From NCBI GenBank assembly GCA_016716765.1, contig JADJVA010000020.1:434001-498000 (forward strand): a DNA stretch of 64,000 nt. Reading direction: 5' to 3'. Within the stretch, counting starts at the first letter, position 1; every line of letters starts with the position of its first letter. The notes beneath the pieces were generated by a model, which made no database searches, was not told where the DNA came from, and worked only from the letters and a program-made list of their open reading frames with translations. This stretch comes from Bdellovibrionales bacterium. GTDB lineage: Bacteria > Bdellovibrionota > Bdellovibrionia > Bdellovibrionales > UBA1609. Position numbers and translations under genes: made by a program. Of the stretch, positions 25,552 through 33,980 are shown in pieces.

Positions 25552-26892
25552 TTAGCGCTCTTCCTGCTCCAAAATGGACTTGATGCTGCTCACATTCAAC
25601 TCCTTCATCCTGATGAGTTTCTCCCCAATGTCCAATGGATAGAGAGTCTCACATACCGTATTGCCGCCAATTAAATAGTAGTTTTTTATACAGCGAACGC
25701 CTGCCTTCTTTTGATCTGAATTCATGCGATGGGCATTAAAATTCCAATTATCAAAAAAGGCCAGAAAAACGACACCGTAACTTAATCTCAGAATTAGCCG
25801 GCGATTGGCCTTGGGCCAATGAGTCCTCATCACTTCAATTAAAGCCAACCAAAAACAGGGCAATAATAGCATAGCAATTTCTGAGTATCGTGATGCCAAT
25901 GCCTGCTCTAAACCCATATGAGCCCTGCCTACGGCTACGGCAGCTAAGGCCAGCAAAATAGATAAAGCAATAGCCTGCCATCTGGGCTCTGGGGTACGAA
26001 GATCCCGCCTCATTAACCTCATCAAATATAGAATAAAACCCCAAACAAGGGTTCCGACAACAATTGCGCCAACTGTCTGCACCAACCCAAGTTCTTCAAA
26101 TCCAAATGCACGCCCAACCAAAGTGAAAAAGTATTTCCAGTAATCCATTTTCCAAGGCATTGTCAGAATGTTTTCTGGAAGTGCCCCCAAAATAGTGCGC
26201 CAGAATAAAAATAACAGTAAGAATATTGAAATCGAACTAAGCGAAAGAACCCATCGGTGCCTTAAGCTCTCTTCACGATCCTTTTGAAGATTCTGGTAAA
26301 AACTAAAGGTGAATACCACAAAGGCAATTGGCACTCCTAAGGACAAATTAAATATTGAGAGCCCAGGCAACAGTCCCGCCCCGATAGCTCTGACCCAGGA
26401 GTTCTTTACAAACGAATTCAATACGATGGAAGAGAGGCTAAAAATTAAAACCAAATGATAGTGTATTTCCCAAGGCCAGCCTAAGTTCTCATGCGCGTTT
26501 CTTGAGGCGAATAACAGAAGCGTGCCTAAAAGCAGTCCCTTGTATTCACTAAAGAGTTTGCGAAAAACCAAATAAACCAGCAAGACCAGAATCACATAAA
26601 AGATATAATTTAAATAGGCTAAGTGGATTAAATTCAAGTTATCGAATTTATAAGACAACCAAAAAATAATTTTGGTAAACGAATGGATGTGTTCATTATG
26701 GGGAGTTAAAATCCATTTCAAAGAAAAATTTGGGCTGAGAGCGCCAATTGAAAACAGCTCCCATTCATCCCAAAAAGGTACGTTTACTGAATACATTTGA
26801 ATATATAAAAAATGAACGAAAAAAGCACCCGCCACAAAAAGTCCGGCCAGTAAATCCCAATTCCTCGAAAGCAAGTCTCTCAACTTCTTCAC
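25552..26892 (-). CDS. Polytopic membrane protein, probable GT-C glycosyltransferase
   Basis: This 446-residue protein has about ten hydrophobic segments. The first periplasmic loop reads VNVPFWDEWELFSIGALSPN; acidic residues in this loop (D-E here) are the catalytic feature of GT-C enzymes that take sugars from polyprenyl phosphates. HNEHIHSFTKI follows. The C-terminal part, after about residue 375, is soluble. It lies downstream of the CDP-sugar genes and upstream of the GtrB-like and DprE genes on the same strand. Donor and acceptor are unknown, and no specific family was recognised with certainty. Confidence 0.62.
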   Translation of the reverse strand: MKKLRDLLSRNWDLLAGLFVAGAFFVHFLYIQMYSVNVPFWDEWELFSIGALSPNFSLKWILTPHNEHIHSFTKIIFWLSYKFDNLNLIHLAYLNYIFYVILVLLVYLVFRKLFSEYKGLLLGTLLLFASRNAHENLGWPWEIHYHLVLIFSLSSIVLNSFVKNSWVRAIGAGLLPGLSIFNLSLGVPIAFVVFTFSFYQNLQKDREESLRHRWVLSLSSISIFLLLFLFWRTILGALPENILTMPWKMDYWKYFFTLVGRAFGFEELGLVQTVGAIVVGTLVWGFILYLMRLMRRDLRTPEPRWQAIALSILLALAAVAVGRAHMGLEQALASRYSEIAMLLLPCFWLALIEVMRTHWPKANRRLILRLSYGVVFLAFFDNWNFNAHRMNSDQKKAGVRCIKNYYLIGGNTVCETLYPLDIGEKLIRMKELNVSSIKSILEQEER

Positions 26893-27171
26893 TACGATGA
26901 CCTAAGGCAGAACAAAACGTTTTTGCCAAGAGACTTCCTAAAATCTCGATAATTCCTTTTCAAATCTACTCCTTGAACTTGAACCCTGTCCGTCTATAAA
27001 AGATCCAAAAAATTGTGGAATTTTTAACTGAATCCAACTGGTAGCGCAAATCTGATAGGGTTACAACTTTTATGTCCTTAGCCTTCGCCTCCAAAATCGA
27101 AGAGTTTTATGGGCAAAGTAGCCGCCTGGCGTCACTTTATCAAATCTCAACCGGATTTTCCGACACCCTGT

Positions 27172-28092
27172 TCAAGATATCCTGAGATGTTTTAGATAGT
27201 CGAGAACTGCCTTCTCTATCGTAAAAGAGGGCGTAAATCCAATCTCCTTCGCCAACTTAGAATTGTCTGCCACTAATGGTCCCTTGCAGTAAATATTAGG
27301 CTTTCCTGAAGCCCATTCGACATTTGGATCTCGGCCTAGACTCCTACAGGCCAGAGCAACAATGTCCTCCACAGAATGCCCTTTACCAGTACCAACATTT
27401 ATTGGCCCAGTAATATCCGATAGAAGACTCGCACAAAGTGCCCCAGCCACGTCCTTAACATAAATAAAGTCCTTCAAGGTTGGATCCTTAGCATTTAGAG
27501 ATATTGATCGGCGCTCGCTGTCCGCACTCAATATGCTCGGAATCAATTTTCCACTTGGCTCGCCTGGGCCAAATAAATAAAAAAGGCGAGCCCAAGCAAA
27601 CGAGAGATTTGCTCGTTTAGCAAGGAAGCTCAAAATTTCACATGTTTCGACTTTCACTTTTCCATAAAATGAGCTGGGTCCGATAGGTGAAGTTTCAGAA
27701 AAAGGTCCCGCTAAAGACCAATCATATTCAGCGCAGGTTCCCACCCCTAAAAATCTTATGCCCCCAAATTTTTCGAACTGCTTAAACAGACGAATGGTCA
27801 TCGACATAGAATCGAGATTTCGAATACTTTCCCAATAGTCACCATGATTTACAAACCAAGCAAGGTGGAGAAGATGAGTCGGGCGGGATTTCTCAAAAAG
27901 GCTCCCCAATTTATTCTCATCACTAAGGTCGACATCAAAATGCTGAAAGGTCGCAGAGGGGCCGCAGTTGACTTTCGCTGGAGCGCCTAGGCCCACTGAG
28001 ACAACGGAAATATTCTGATCCAATAAAACTTGGCAACAGTATTTACCTATGAAGCCATTCGCACCGGTGATCATCATACGCGGTTCAGACAT
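27172..28092 (-). CDS. NAD-dependent epimerase/reductase of the CDP-sugar branch
   Basis: This 306-residue extended SDR has GANGFIGKY at the N-terminus and the catalytic YxxxK in SSFYGKVKVE. It is the terminal gene of the rfbF-rfbG-methyltransferase-epimerase series and overlaps the preceding epimerase-like gene by 8 bases. By position it probably reduces the 4-keto group of the CDP-6-deoxy-3-C-methyl-hexulose intermediate. A C-4 reductase is the simplest reading, but stereochemistry cannot be read from sequence. Confidence 0.8.
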   Translation of the reverse strand: MSEPRMMITGANGFIGKYCCQVLLDQNISVVSVGLGAPAKVNCGPSATFQHFDVDLSDENKLGSLFEKSRPTHLLHLAWFVNHGDYWESIRNLDSMSMTIRLFKQFEKFGGIRFLGVGTCAEYDWSLAGPFSETSPIGPSSFYGKVKVETCEILSFLAKRANLSFAWARLFYLFGPGEPSGKLIPSILSADSERRSISLNAKDPTLKDFIYVKDVAGALCASLLSDITGPINVGTGKGHSVEDIVALACRSLGRDPNVEWASGKPNIYCKGPLVADNSKLAKEIGFTPSFTIEKAVLDYLKHLRIS

Positions 28093-28612
28093 AATCAGGA
28101 AACTTCATGTCGTTATCAGATATAACCAAAATATCTTCGGGTAACTGGATAGAAAAGACCGAATCGTTCCAACGGACTCCGCCAGCAAATTCGGGATAGT
28201 AATACTCACTCATATGATAATATAATTCGGTATTGTCAGCCAAAGTGAGAAACCCATGAGCACAGCCTTTAGGGATATAGACAGAAGTTCGGTTAATTTG
28301 AGAAATCTCAATAATTTCCCACTTGCCATAAGAAGGGCTTTTCTCACGTAAATCTAAAATAATGTCTAATGCTGAGCCTTGATGACAGCTCACAATTTTA
28401 ACTTCTTCTTTGGGAGATTTTTGAAAGTGCATCCCCCTAAATGTTCCTCGTTTTAAATTTTGAGAAATGCTTTCCTGAACAAAATTGGATTCTAATCCTC
28501 GTTCTTGAAACTCCTTCACACAAAAGACTCGGCCAAATGCTCCCCTTTTATCTGAGTTCATTTCCGGGGTCACCTTATAGGCACCATTGATTTCTAGAGA
28601 TTCAAATTTCAA
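28085..28612 (-). CDS. RmlC-like 3,5-epimerase of the CDP-sugar branch
   Basis: This is a cupin-fold sugar epimerase of 175 residues. I choose a TTG start at 28612: it overlaps the methyltransferase stop as TTGA, has AGAGGAGAAC just before it, and gives LKFESLEINGAYKVTP, a normal RmlC beginning. A longer frame to 28660 would run inside the methyltransferase gene. Landmarks are the RGMHFQ catalytic histidine block, LDLREKSPSYGKWE and IPKGCAHGFLTL. It is distinct from the rhamnose rfbC at 39865. Its substrate is most likely the CDP-4-keto-6-deoxyhexose made by the neighbouring rfbG, since the four genes are fused by overlaps or immediate adjacency. Confidence 0.84.
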   Translation of the reverse strand: MKFESLEINGAYKVTPEMNSDKRGAFGRVFCVKEFQERGLESNFVQESISQNLKRGTFRGMHFQKSPKEEVKIVSCHQGSALDIILDLREKSPSYGKWEIIEISQINRTSVYIPKGCAHGFLTLADNTELYYHMSEYYYPEFAGGVRWNDSVFSIQLPEDILVISDNDMKFPDYV

Positions 28613-29841
28613 CAGTTCTCCTCTGTACTTGGAATCGGCACGACAAAACGACAACCCCAATTTCTAACTTCTTTCATTTGATCCATGATTTCGTCTTTTA
28701 TATTCCAAGGTAGAATAACAATGTAATCAGGCTTTTCCTCATAAATGGCCTCTACTGGCCTAACTTGAATTCTTGTTCCGGGTAAAAGCATACCTTGTTT
28801 GTGTGGACTAATGTCGACAGTAAAAGATATGAGCTCCGGTCCAACACCACAGTAATTCAGGAGCGTATTGCCTTTTGCTGGCGCACCATAAGCAACGACC
28901 TTTTTGCCATTCCTCTTCGCATTAACCAAAAATGATAAGAAATCGAGTTTGATCCTAACGATTTTCTCTTGGAAGGAGCCATACCCCTTAATAGAAGAAA
29001 GTCCCAATCTCTCCTCACTGTCTAGAAGCATGGCACAGCTTGGAGAAACTGAGTCAGAAGTGTTTGTATTCTTCTTGATGTACACTCTTAGCGAGCCACC
29101 ATGGGTTGGCAATTCCTCGACGTCAAATATTTCTAACCCATTTTTTAGGAACAACTTTGTCAGGAAGGTTAACGATAAATAAGAGTAGTGTTCGTGATAT
29201 ATGGTATCAAATTGATTCTTTTCAATTAAATTCAGCAACCACGGGAACTCAACACTGGCAATTCCATTAGGTTTTAGAAGGATATTTATTCCGGCGGCAA
29301 AGTCATTTATGTCGGGAACGTGGGCGAGGACATTGTTCGCAACAATGACATCCGCCTGAATCTCTTGCTTCACCAATTCCTTGGCGGTATCTACTCCAAA
29401 AAACTTTACGAGACTAGGAACCCCCTTTTTTTCAGCCTCAGCGGCTACATTTTTCGAAGGCTCAATTCCCAATATGGGAATTTCGTAAGGAATAAAATGT
29501 CGCAGTAAATATCCATCGTTACTTGCCAATTCAATTACTTGGCTATTTTTATTGAGTTTGCGTGCTGGAATAATTTTCTCGACAAAGGCTTTAGCATGGG
29601 CAACCCAAGCTGTAGAAAATGAAGAGAAATATATATAACTATCATGAAAATGGTGATCGGCCGGAGCAAAGTCAAGAGTCTGCACAAGAAAACACTTGTC
29701 ACAAACATAGGCAGCTAAAGGATAAAATACTTCAGGCTTATTCCTATCTTGTTCGCAAACAAAAGCATTAGATACCGGTGACAGACCGAGATCAGCAAAT
29801 ACGTGCTTCAATTCTTCCCCGCAAAAACGACAATTCGCCAT
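28609..29841 (-). CDS. NDP-hexose C-methyltransferase (three-domain C-MT family)
   Basis: This 410-residue protein has the domain order of sugar C-methyltransferases. An N-terminal zinc-binding domain has C-R-F-C-G and AAYVCDKCFLVQ. A SAM-binding domain has ELASNDGYLLRHF and LGIEPSKN. A C-terminal domain has GAPAKGNTLLNYCG. The block YHEHYSYLSL holds the histidines used for C-3 proton abstraction in this family. It follows rfbG directly, so the likely reaction is methylation of CDP-4-keto-6-deoxyhexose at C-3, as on the way to virenose- or yersiniose-type branched sugars. The final sugar is inferred, not read. Confidence 0.87.
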   Translation of the reverse strand: MANCRFCGEELKHVFADLGLSPVSNAFVCEQDRNKPEVFYPLAAYVCDKCFLVQTLDFAPADHHFHDSYIYFSSFSTAWVAHAKAFVEKIIPARKLNKNSQVIELASNDGYLLRHFIPYEIPILGIEPSKNVAAEAEKKGVPSLVKFFGVDTAKELVKQEIQADVIVANNVLAHVPDINDFAAGINILLKPNGIASVEFPWLLNLIEKNQFDTIYHEHYSYLSLTFLTKLFLKNGLEIFDVEELPTHGGSLRVYIKKNTNTSDSVSPSCAMLLDSEERLGLSSIKGYGSFQEKIVRIKLDFLSFLVNAKRNGKKVVAYGAPAKGNTLLNYCGVGPELISFTVDISPHKQGMLLPGTRIQVRPVEAIYEEKPDYIVILPWNIKDEIMDQMKEVRNWGCRFVVPIPSTEENC

Positions 29842-30906
29842 TTAGGGTGTCCTTCCTCGTTGCTCAAACATATTGATCTGCTCCTCGAGCAATAAATCCA
29901 TTTTTTTAGTGCCTTCATAAAAAGATTTATAAAAATCAATCGTCCACTCAAGTCCTTCACTCAGTGGTAACCTTGGCCTCCACCCCAATTGTGTTCTGGC
30001 CTTTGTACAGTCTAAGCGAAGCAAGGAGGCTTCTTTCATATTATCGTCTGAGGTTACAATATCGAAGTCTGCGCCCTGCCCCCATTGCTCCTTCAGCTTG
30101 TCAGCGATCCATGCAACATCTTTTGCGTCAGAGTCCGAGGGACCAAAATTCCACCCTTCGTCGTATCCAGTTGTTGTGAAATTTTTCTCCGCCAAATCTA
30201 AATATCCAACCAATGGCTCTAACACAAATTGCCAGGGACGCACTGATTTCGGCGATCGGATAATTGCAGTCTCTCTGAGACTAAAGGCACGAACGAGATC
30301 CGGGATTAAGCGATCATTTGCCCAATCTCCTCCACCATATACATTACCTGCTCTAGCTGAAGCCAAACGTACTTTGCCATTGTTAAAGAATGAACTACGA
30401 TACGAAGCCGTTACCAATTCGGCACAACCTTTTGAGGCACTATAGGGATCCTTCCCTCCCATAGCTTCATTTTCTCGGTATCCCCAATTCCATTCCCTGT
30501 TATCGTAACACTTATCTGAGGTTACATTCACAACACTCACAACAGAGTCTGTCGCTCGAACGGCTTCAAAGAGATGAACCGCGCCTAGTACGTTTGACTC
30601 AAAGGTGGTGACAGGGTCCCTGTATGAATCTCTAACAAGGGCCTGAGCGGCTAAATGGAGAACAACATCCGGCTTAAATTTCGACATGGCAGCTTTAAGA
30701 GCTGAGCCATCGCGAATGTCATTGATGACTTGCGGGATGTCTTGGAGTTCTTTACTTTCGGAATAAATGCTTGGCTGACTTGGCGGAGGAAGGGCATAGC
30801 CAAACACCTTCGCTCCCCGCAATAGAAGAAGCTTTGTCAGCCAGGAGCCCTTAAAGCCAGTGTGACCAGTTAGAAATACTCTTTTCCCATTCCAAAACGA
30901 CATCAA
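29842..30906 (-). CDS. rfbG: CDP-glucose 4,6-dehydratase
   Basis: RfbG makes CDP-4-keto-6-deoxyglucose from CDP-glucose. The 354-residue protein starts MMSFWNGKRVFLTGHTGFKG. GHTGFKGSWL is the signature that separates RfbG from dTDP-glucose dehydratases. NVTSDKCYDN and YSASKGCAE (YxxxK) are also present. The length is typical. It is preceded immediately by rfbF, which supplies CDP-glucose, and followed by the C-methyltransferase. No ddhC-type 3-dehydratase is seen, so a 3,6-dideoxy sugar is not the expected end product. Confidence 0.94.
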   Translation of the reverse strand: MMSFWNGKRVFLTGHTGFKGSWLTKLLLLRGAKVFGYALPPPSQPSIYSESKELQDIPQVINDIRDGSALKAAMSKFKPDVVLHLAAQALVRDSYRDPVTTFESNVLGAVHLFEAVRATDSVVSVVNVTSDKCYDNREWNWGYRENEAMGGKDPYSASKGCAELVTASYRSSFFNNGKVRLASARAGNVYGGGDWANDRLIPDLVRAFSLRETAIIRSPKSVRPWQFVLEPLVGYLDLAEKNFTTTGYDEGWNFGPSDSDAKDVAWIADKLKEQWGQGADFDIVTSDDNMKEASLLRLDCTKARTQLGWRPRLPLSEGLEWTIDFYKSFYEGTKKMDLLLEEQINMFEQRGRTP

Positions 30907-31674
30907 CTACCACATTTTCCAAGGGGCTTCACCGCTGCTCCAGAGTTTTTCCAAATAGTGCTTCTCTCGGAGTGTATCCATCGGCTGCCAAAAACCTTTA
31001 TGATAATAAGCCATCAACTGACCGTTTTGGGCGAGCCCCCGTAAAGGCTCCTGCTCCCAGACGGTGGTGTCATCTTCAATAAAATCGAAGACCTTTTTAT
31101 TCAGCACGAAGAAACCACCGTTGATCCATCCACCGTCACCGTGGGGTTTTTCGGTAAAACCCACCACTCGATTTTCTTCGACTTCTAGCGACCCGAATCG
31201 TCCTGGGGGTTGGACCGAAGTGATCGTCGCCAGTTTTCCGTGTTTTTCATGAAATGACACGAGGTCGGAAATATTAATATTGGACAACCCATCGCCGTAG
31301 GTTAGGCAGAAGTTGTCGCTGTCGATATGACGAGCGATTTTTTTGACTCGACCACCAGTCATGGTGTTAAGGCCTGTATCAACTAATGTCACCCGCCAGG
31401 ATTCGGCCTCATTAGAGTGCACCTCTAACTTGTTGTTTCGGAGATCAAAAGTAACATCGGAATTATGGAGGAAATAATTCGAAAAGTATTCCTTAACGCA
31501 ATACCCTCTATAACCCAAACAGATCACAAACTCATTGAATCCAAAACTAGAGTAATGCTTCATGATGTGCCATAGGATCGGGTTACCGCCAATTTCGACC
31601 ATTGGCTTCGGCTTAAGCGTCGTTTCCTCACTCAGCCTGGTTCCCAGTCCACCGGCCAATATTACAACCTTCAA
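30907..31674 (-). CDS. rfbF: Glucose-1-phosphate cytidylyltransferase
   Basis: RfbF forms CDP-glucose from CTP and glucose-1-phosphate. These 255 residues carry the nucleotidyltransferase beginning MKVVILAGGLGTRLSEETTL and KPKPMVEIGGNPILWHI, typical for RfbF. Further motifs are TYGDGLSNIN, GFTEKPHGDGGWINGGFF and WEQEPLRGLA. It is the first gene of the CDP-sugar branch and abuts rfbG with no gap. The 195 bases upstream should hold the branch promoter, but I see no convincing motif there. Confidence 0.95.
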   Translation of the reverse strand: MKVVILAGGLGTRLSEETTLKPKPMVEIGGNPILWHIMKHYSSFGFNEFVICLGYRGYCVKEYFSNYFLHNSDVTFDLRNNKLEVHSNEAESWRVTLVDTGLNTMTGGRVKKIARHIDSDNFCLTYGDGLSNINISDLVSFHEKHGKLATITSVQPPGRFGSLEVEENRVVGFTEKPHGDGGWINGGFFVLNKKVFDFIEDDTTVWEQEPLRGLAQNGQLMAYYHKGFWQPMDTLREKHYLEKLWSSGEAPWKMW

Positions 31675-31869
31675 ACACTCCTCCGGCGACTATATGAAAA
31701 ATGAGCGAACTATTTCAGAATCTCAATCGTTAATCAATTCAAAAGAAAACAGGAAGGACAAAGCATATTTAGGTCGGCCGACATACATTACACTCTGCGT
31801 CGCGGATCATCAGCAAGGAATGAAGCTTGGGAGTTGAATGCTAGAGATTTTTTGAGACTCAGGTCCTTG

Positions 31870-33543
31870 CTAGGGGCATCTCTTGGCCAGAACTAACTCA
31901 GTCTTGCCATTGGCTCCGCTAGGTGTAAAAGCATTGGCCTCAAGTCGCTGGAATGGGCTATTGGTCCACTGGTAACTGGGCCAATGATCCACAAGACACA
32001 TCTCAATTTTTTCATCTCGTCTCTGAGAGTGCAAAATGTATCGGTCTGTGACCTCAGGTATTTCGATGATCTGGTAGTCACACGTACTTCCACAATTCCA
32101 CAGCCCTCTGCCAAAACCAGGATAGCTCATATGCCAAAAAGGCATCTCAGGAATCGTCTCCCATATTTGGTTCTCTGAATTTAGCTTTGTCTTGGTAGCT
32201 AAATCGGGCATAAGAGCCACTTTATATCCTGGTAAATACCAATTTATGAATTGGGGAACATAATCAAGTAATACAGAACTATCGAGAGGATATTGGGACT
32301 GTCTCTTAATTTTCTGTATTGCCTTGAAAAGAGGTTGGTCCTCTTTTTTGAGTGACATGAAGTCATAGAATGACAATTGAACCCCCTGAAAAGGCTTGAA
32401 ACGAGCAGAGAGCTCAGGAGTGATGAGACCAAGAAGACATATTGATAAGATCAAGGTAATGGCTTTTTTGGAAACCTTTGGCAAACCAAAGGGGATCATC
32501 CAAAACAAAAACAAGCTGGTGATCGGCAAGTAATAGCGAGATTGAGAGAACGGGTGGATAAAATCAAATATCCGGATGATGAGGGCGACGATTGAAAGCG
32601 AAATAACTAAAGAAAGAGCCCATTTCCATTTTCGATAGAATCCCAATATAGAAATGTAGAAAATAAGAGCATATATTGAATAACGAATGCCAGGAAAATC
32701 ACGAAGACTACGAAACCTGGTATCTTTAAAGAACACCCAATGAGATTGAAGGTATGGCCGACACAATATGATAATCACCAAAAAAGAAATGACCCCACCA
32801 ACGACCATTGGCATTCCGTAATTTTTAAATAGAGGATAAATCCTCCGCAGAAGTCTCTCAGAGTGGAAAGTAGATTTTTGATTTAAAACAAAAGACCCCA
32901 GAAGCGTGAGTCCGCCGATGAGACTTAATAGGGAGCCCCCAAGAGTATGAGCCTGTGGGAGAAGGAATGCCAAAAGGAATAATCCCAAACCAGATCTTTT
33001 ATCCGGTGCAAAGGAGTTTGTCCTAATTTTACCAATGAGTATCAGGAAGACGACAAATAATAGGTCTAGGAGGGCATGGTATCGGCTCGTGCGCGCGTGG
33101 ACCAGACGCACGCTCTGGAATCCGTAAAGTCCACCAGCAACAATCGAAACCGCTGGATTAAGGGAGACATAGCTGATCAGGGCGTGAGTGATAAGTGCAG
33201 AGGATATTGAATGTGCGAGAGCAAAGGGCGCTCGAACACCTATGTCAGCGTCAAAATCGAACCGACGACTGACCTCGAGTCCAATTGCCGCCCAGTAGAA
33301 TTGTAACCACGGAGTATATCGGTGGAGTGCTGATTCTTCAATCTCCAGGCCTCCGGCATTTACAGATGGCCGCCCTTCCTCATCGATAACGGTTGGGAAA
33401 CCAAACGCCAAAATTGAACGCGCCCGTTCTGCAGTTTCTAGTTCATCTTGCCATAAATGGCGAGATCCCAGGCCAGGAAAGCAAACAAGAAGGACTAAAC
33501 CCAAAGTGATAAAAGGCGCAATTAACTTCAATGGAAAATTCAA
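31870..33543 (-). CDS. Membrane glycosyltransferase, PMT/ArnT-like (GT39/GT83 type)
   Basis: This 557-residue protein has roughly a dozen hydrophobic segments after MNFPLKLIAPFITLGLVLLV. The first periplasmic loop reads SRHLWQDELETAERARSI, with D-E and a basic residue placed as in ArnT and PMT family transferases that use polyprenyl-phospho-sugars. The C-terminal 120 residues are soluble and periplasmic in style. It is transcribed away from the glycosyltransferase series beginning at 33981. It probably decorates lipid A or the glycan with a sugar from a polyprenyl carrier. Donor and acceptor are unknown. Confidence 0.72.
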   Translation of the reverse strand: MNFPLKLIAPFITLGLVLLVCFPGLGSRHLWQDELETAERARSILAFGFPTVIDEEGRPSVNAGGLEIEESALHRYTPWLQFYWAAIGLEVSRRFDFDADIGVRAPFALAHSISSALITHALISYVSLNPAVSIVAGGLYGFQSVRLVHARTSRYHALLDLLFVVFLILIGKIRTNSFAPDKRSGLGLFLLAFLLPQAHTLGGSLLSLIGGLTLLGSFVLNQKSTFHSERLLRRIYPLFKNYGMPMVVGGVISFLVIIILCRPYLQSHWVFFKDTRFRSLRDFPGIRYSIYALIFYISILGFYRKWKWALSLVISLSIVALIIRIFDFIHPFSQSRYYLPITSLFLFWMIPFGLPKVSKKAITLILSICLLGLITPELSARFKPFQGVQLSFYDFMSLKKEDQPLFKAIQKIKRQSQYPLDSSVLLDYVPQFINWYLPGYKVALMPDLATKTKLNSENQIWETIPEMPFWHMSYPGFGRGLWNCGSTCDYQIIEIPEVTDRYILHSQRRDEKIEMCLVDHWPSYQWTNSPFQRLEANAFTPSGANGKTELVLAKRCP

Positions 33544-33980
33544 TTTAAACCACCTTGGAATACCCGCAAAAAAGCCGTTTTCTCGTTTTAAAGAAATTAA
33601 GGTACTTAAAATCTGCTCAGGATTATGGACTCATGGCATATCATTTTTTGGCTTTGGTGCCATCGTCTTTAATGGGTGGTCCTCCCAATAATCTGCAAGG
33701 TCGCATCATGAGTGGGTTTTCGAGGTCCCTCAAAAACCCAACAAACGCTTCGCATCATCACCTATGAATTGGGGACGGTTTGCTTGTTCCTGTCTGAGAC
33801 TTGGTCCGCACGTAAATGCCCTAGTATTGCACAGGCCAGGGCCGCATACCAATGGAGTGACTGGATCAATCTATTGACGGTGAAATCACACTCATCAGCT
33901 CAAAACTGTTTCACAGGACGAAGATTGCTTGATAAACAGGTAGATTGCGGATTCTGTGGTGTTGAATAGGGGTCATTGGG
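33544..33980. other. 437-bp divergent intergenic region
   Basis: This lies between the PMT-like gene (minus strand) and the first gene of the plus-strand glycan series. It should hold both promoters, but I cannot point to convincing -35/-10 pairs. Short open frames on the plus strand (for example 33712-33969) have no recognisable sequence, and no ribosome-binding site supports them. I see no tRNA, terminator hairpin or repeat. Confidence 0.4.

Noticed and set aside
33555..33969. Short plus-strand open frames in the divergent gap
   Set aside because: No recognisable motifs, no ribosome-binding sites, and they overlap each other in different frames.
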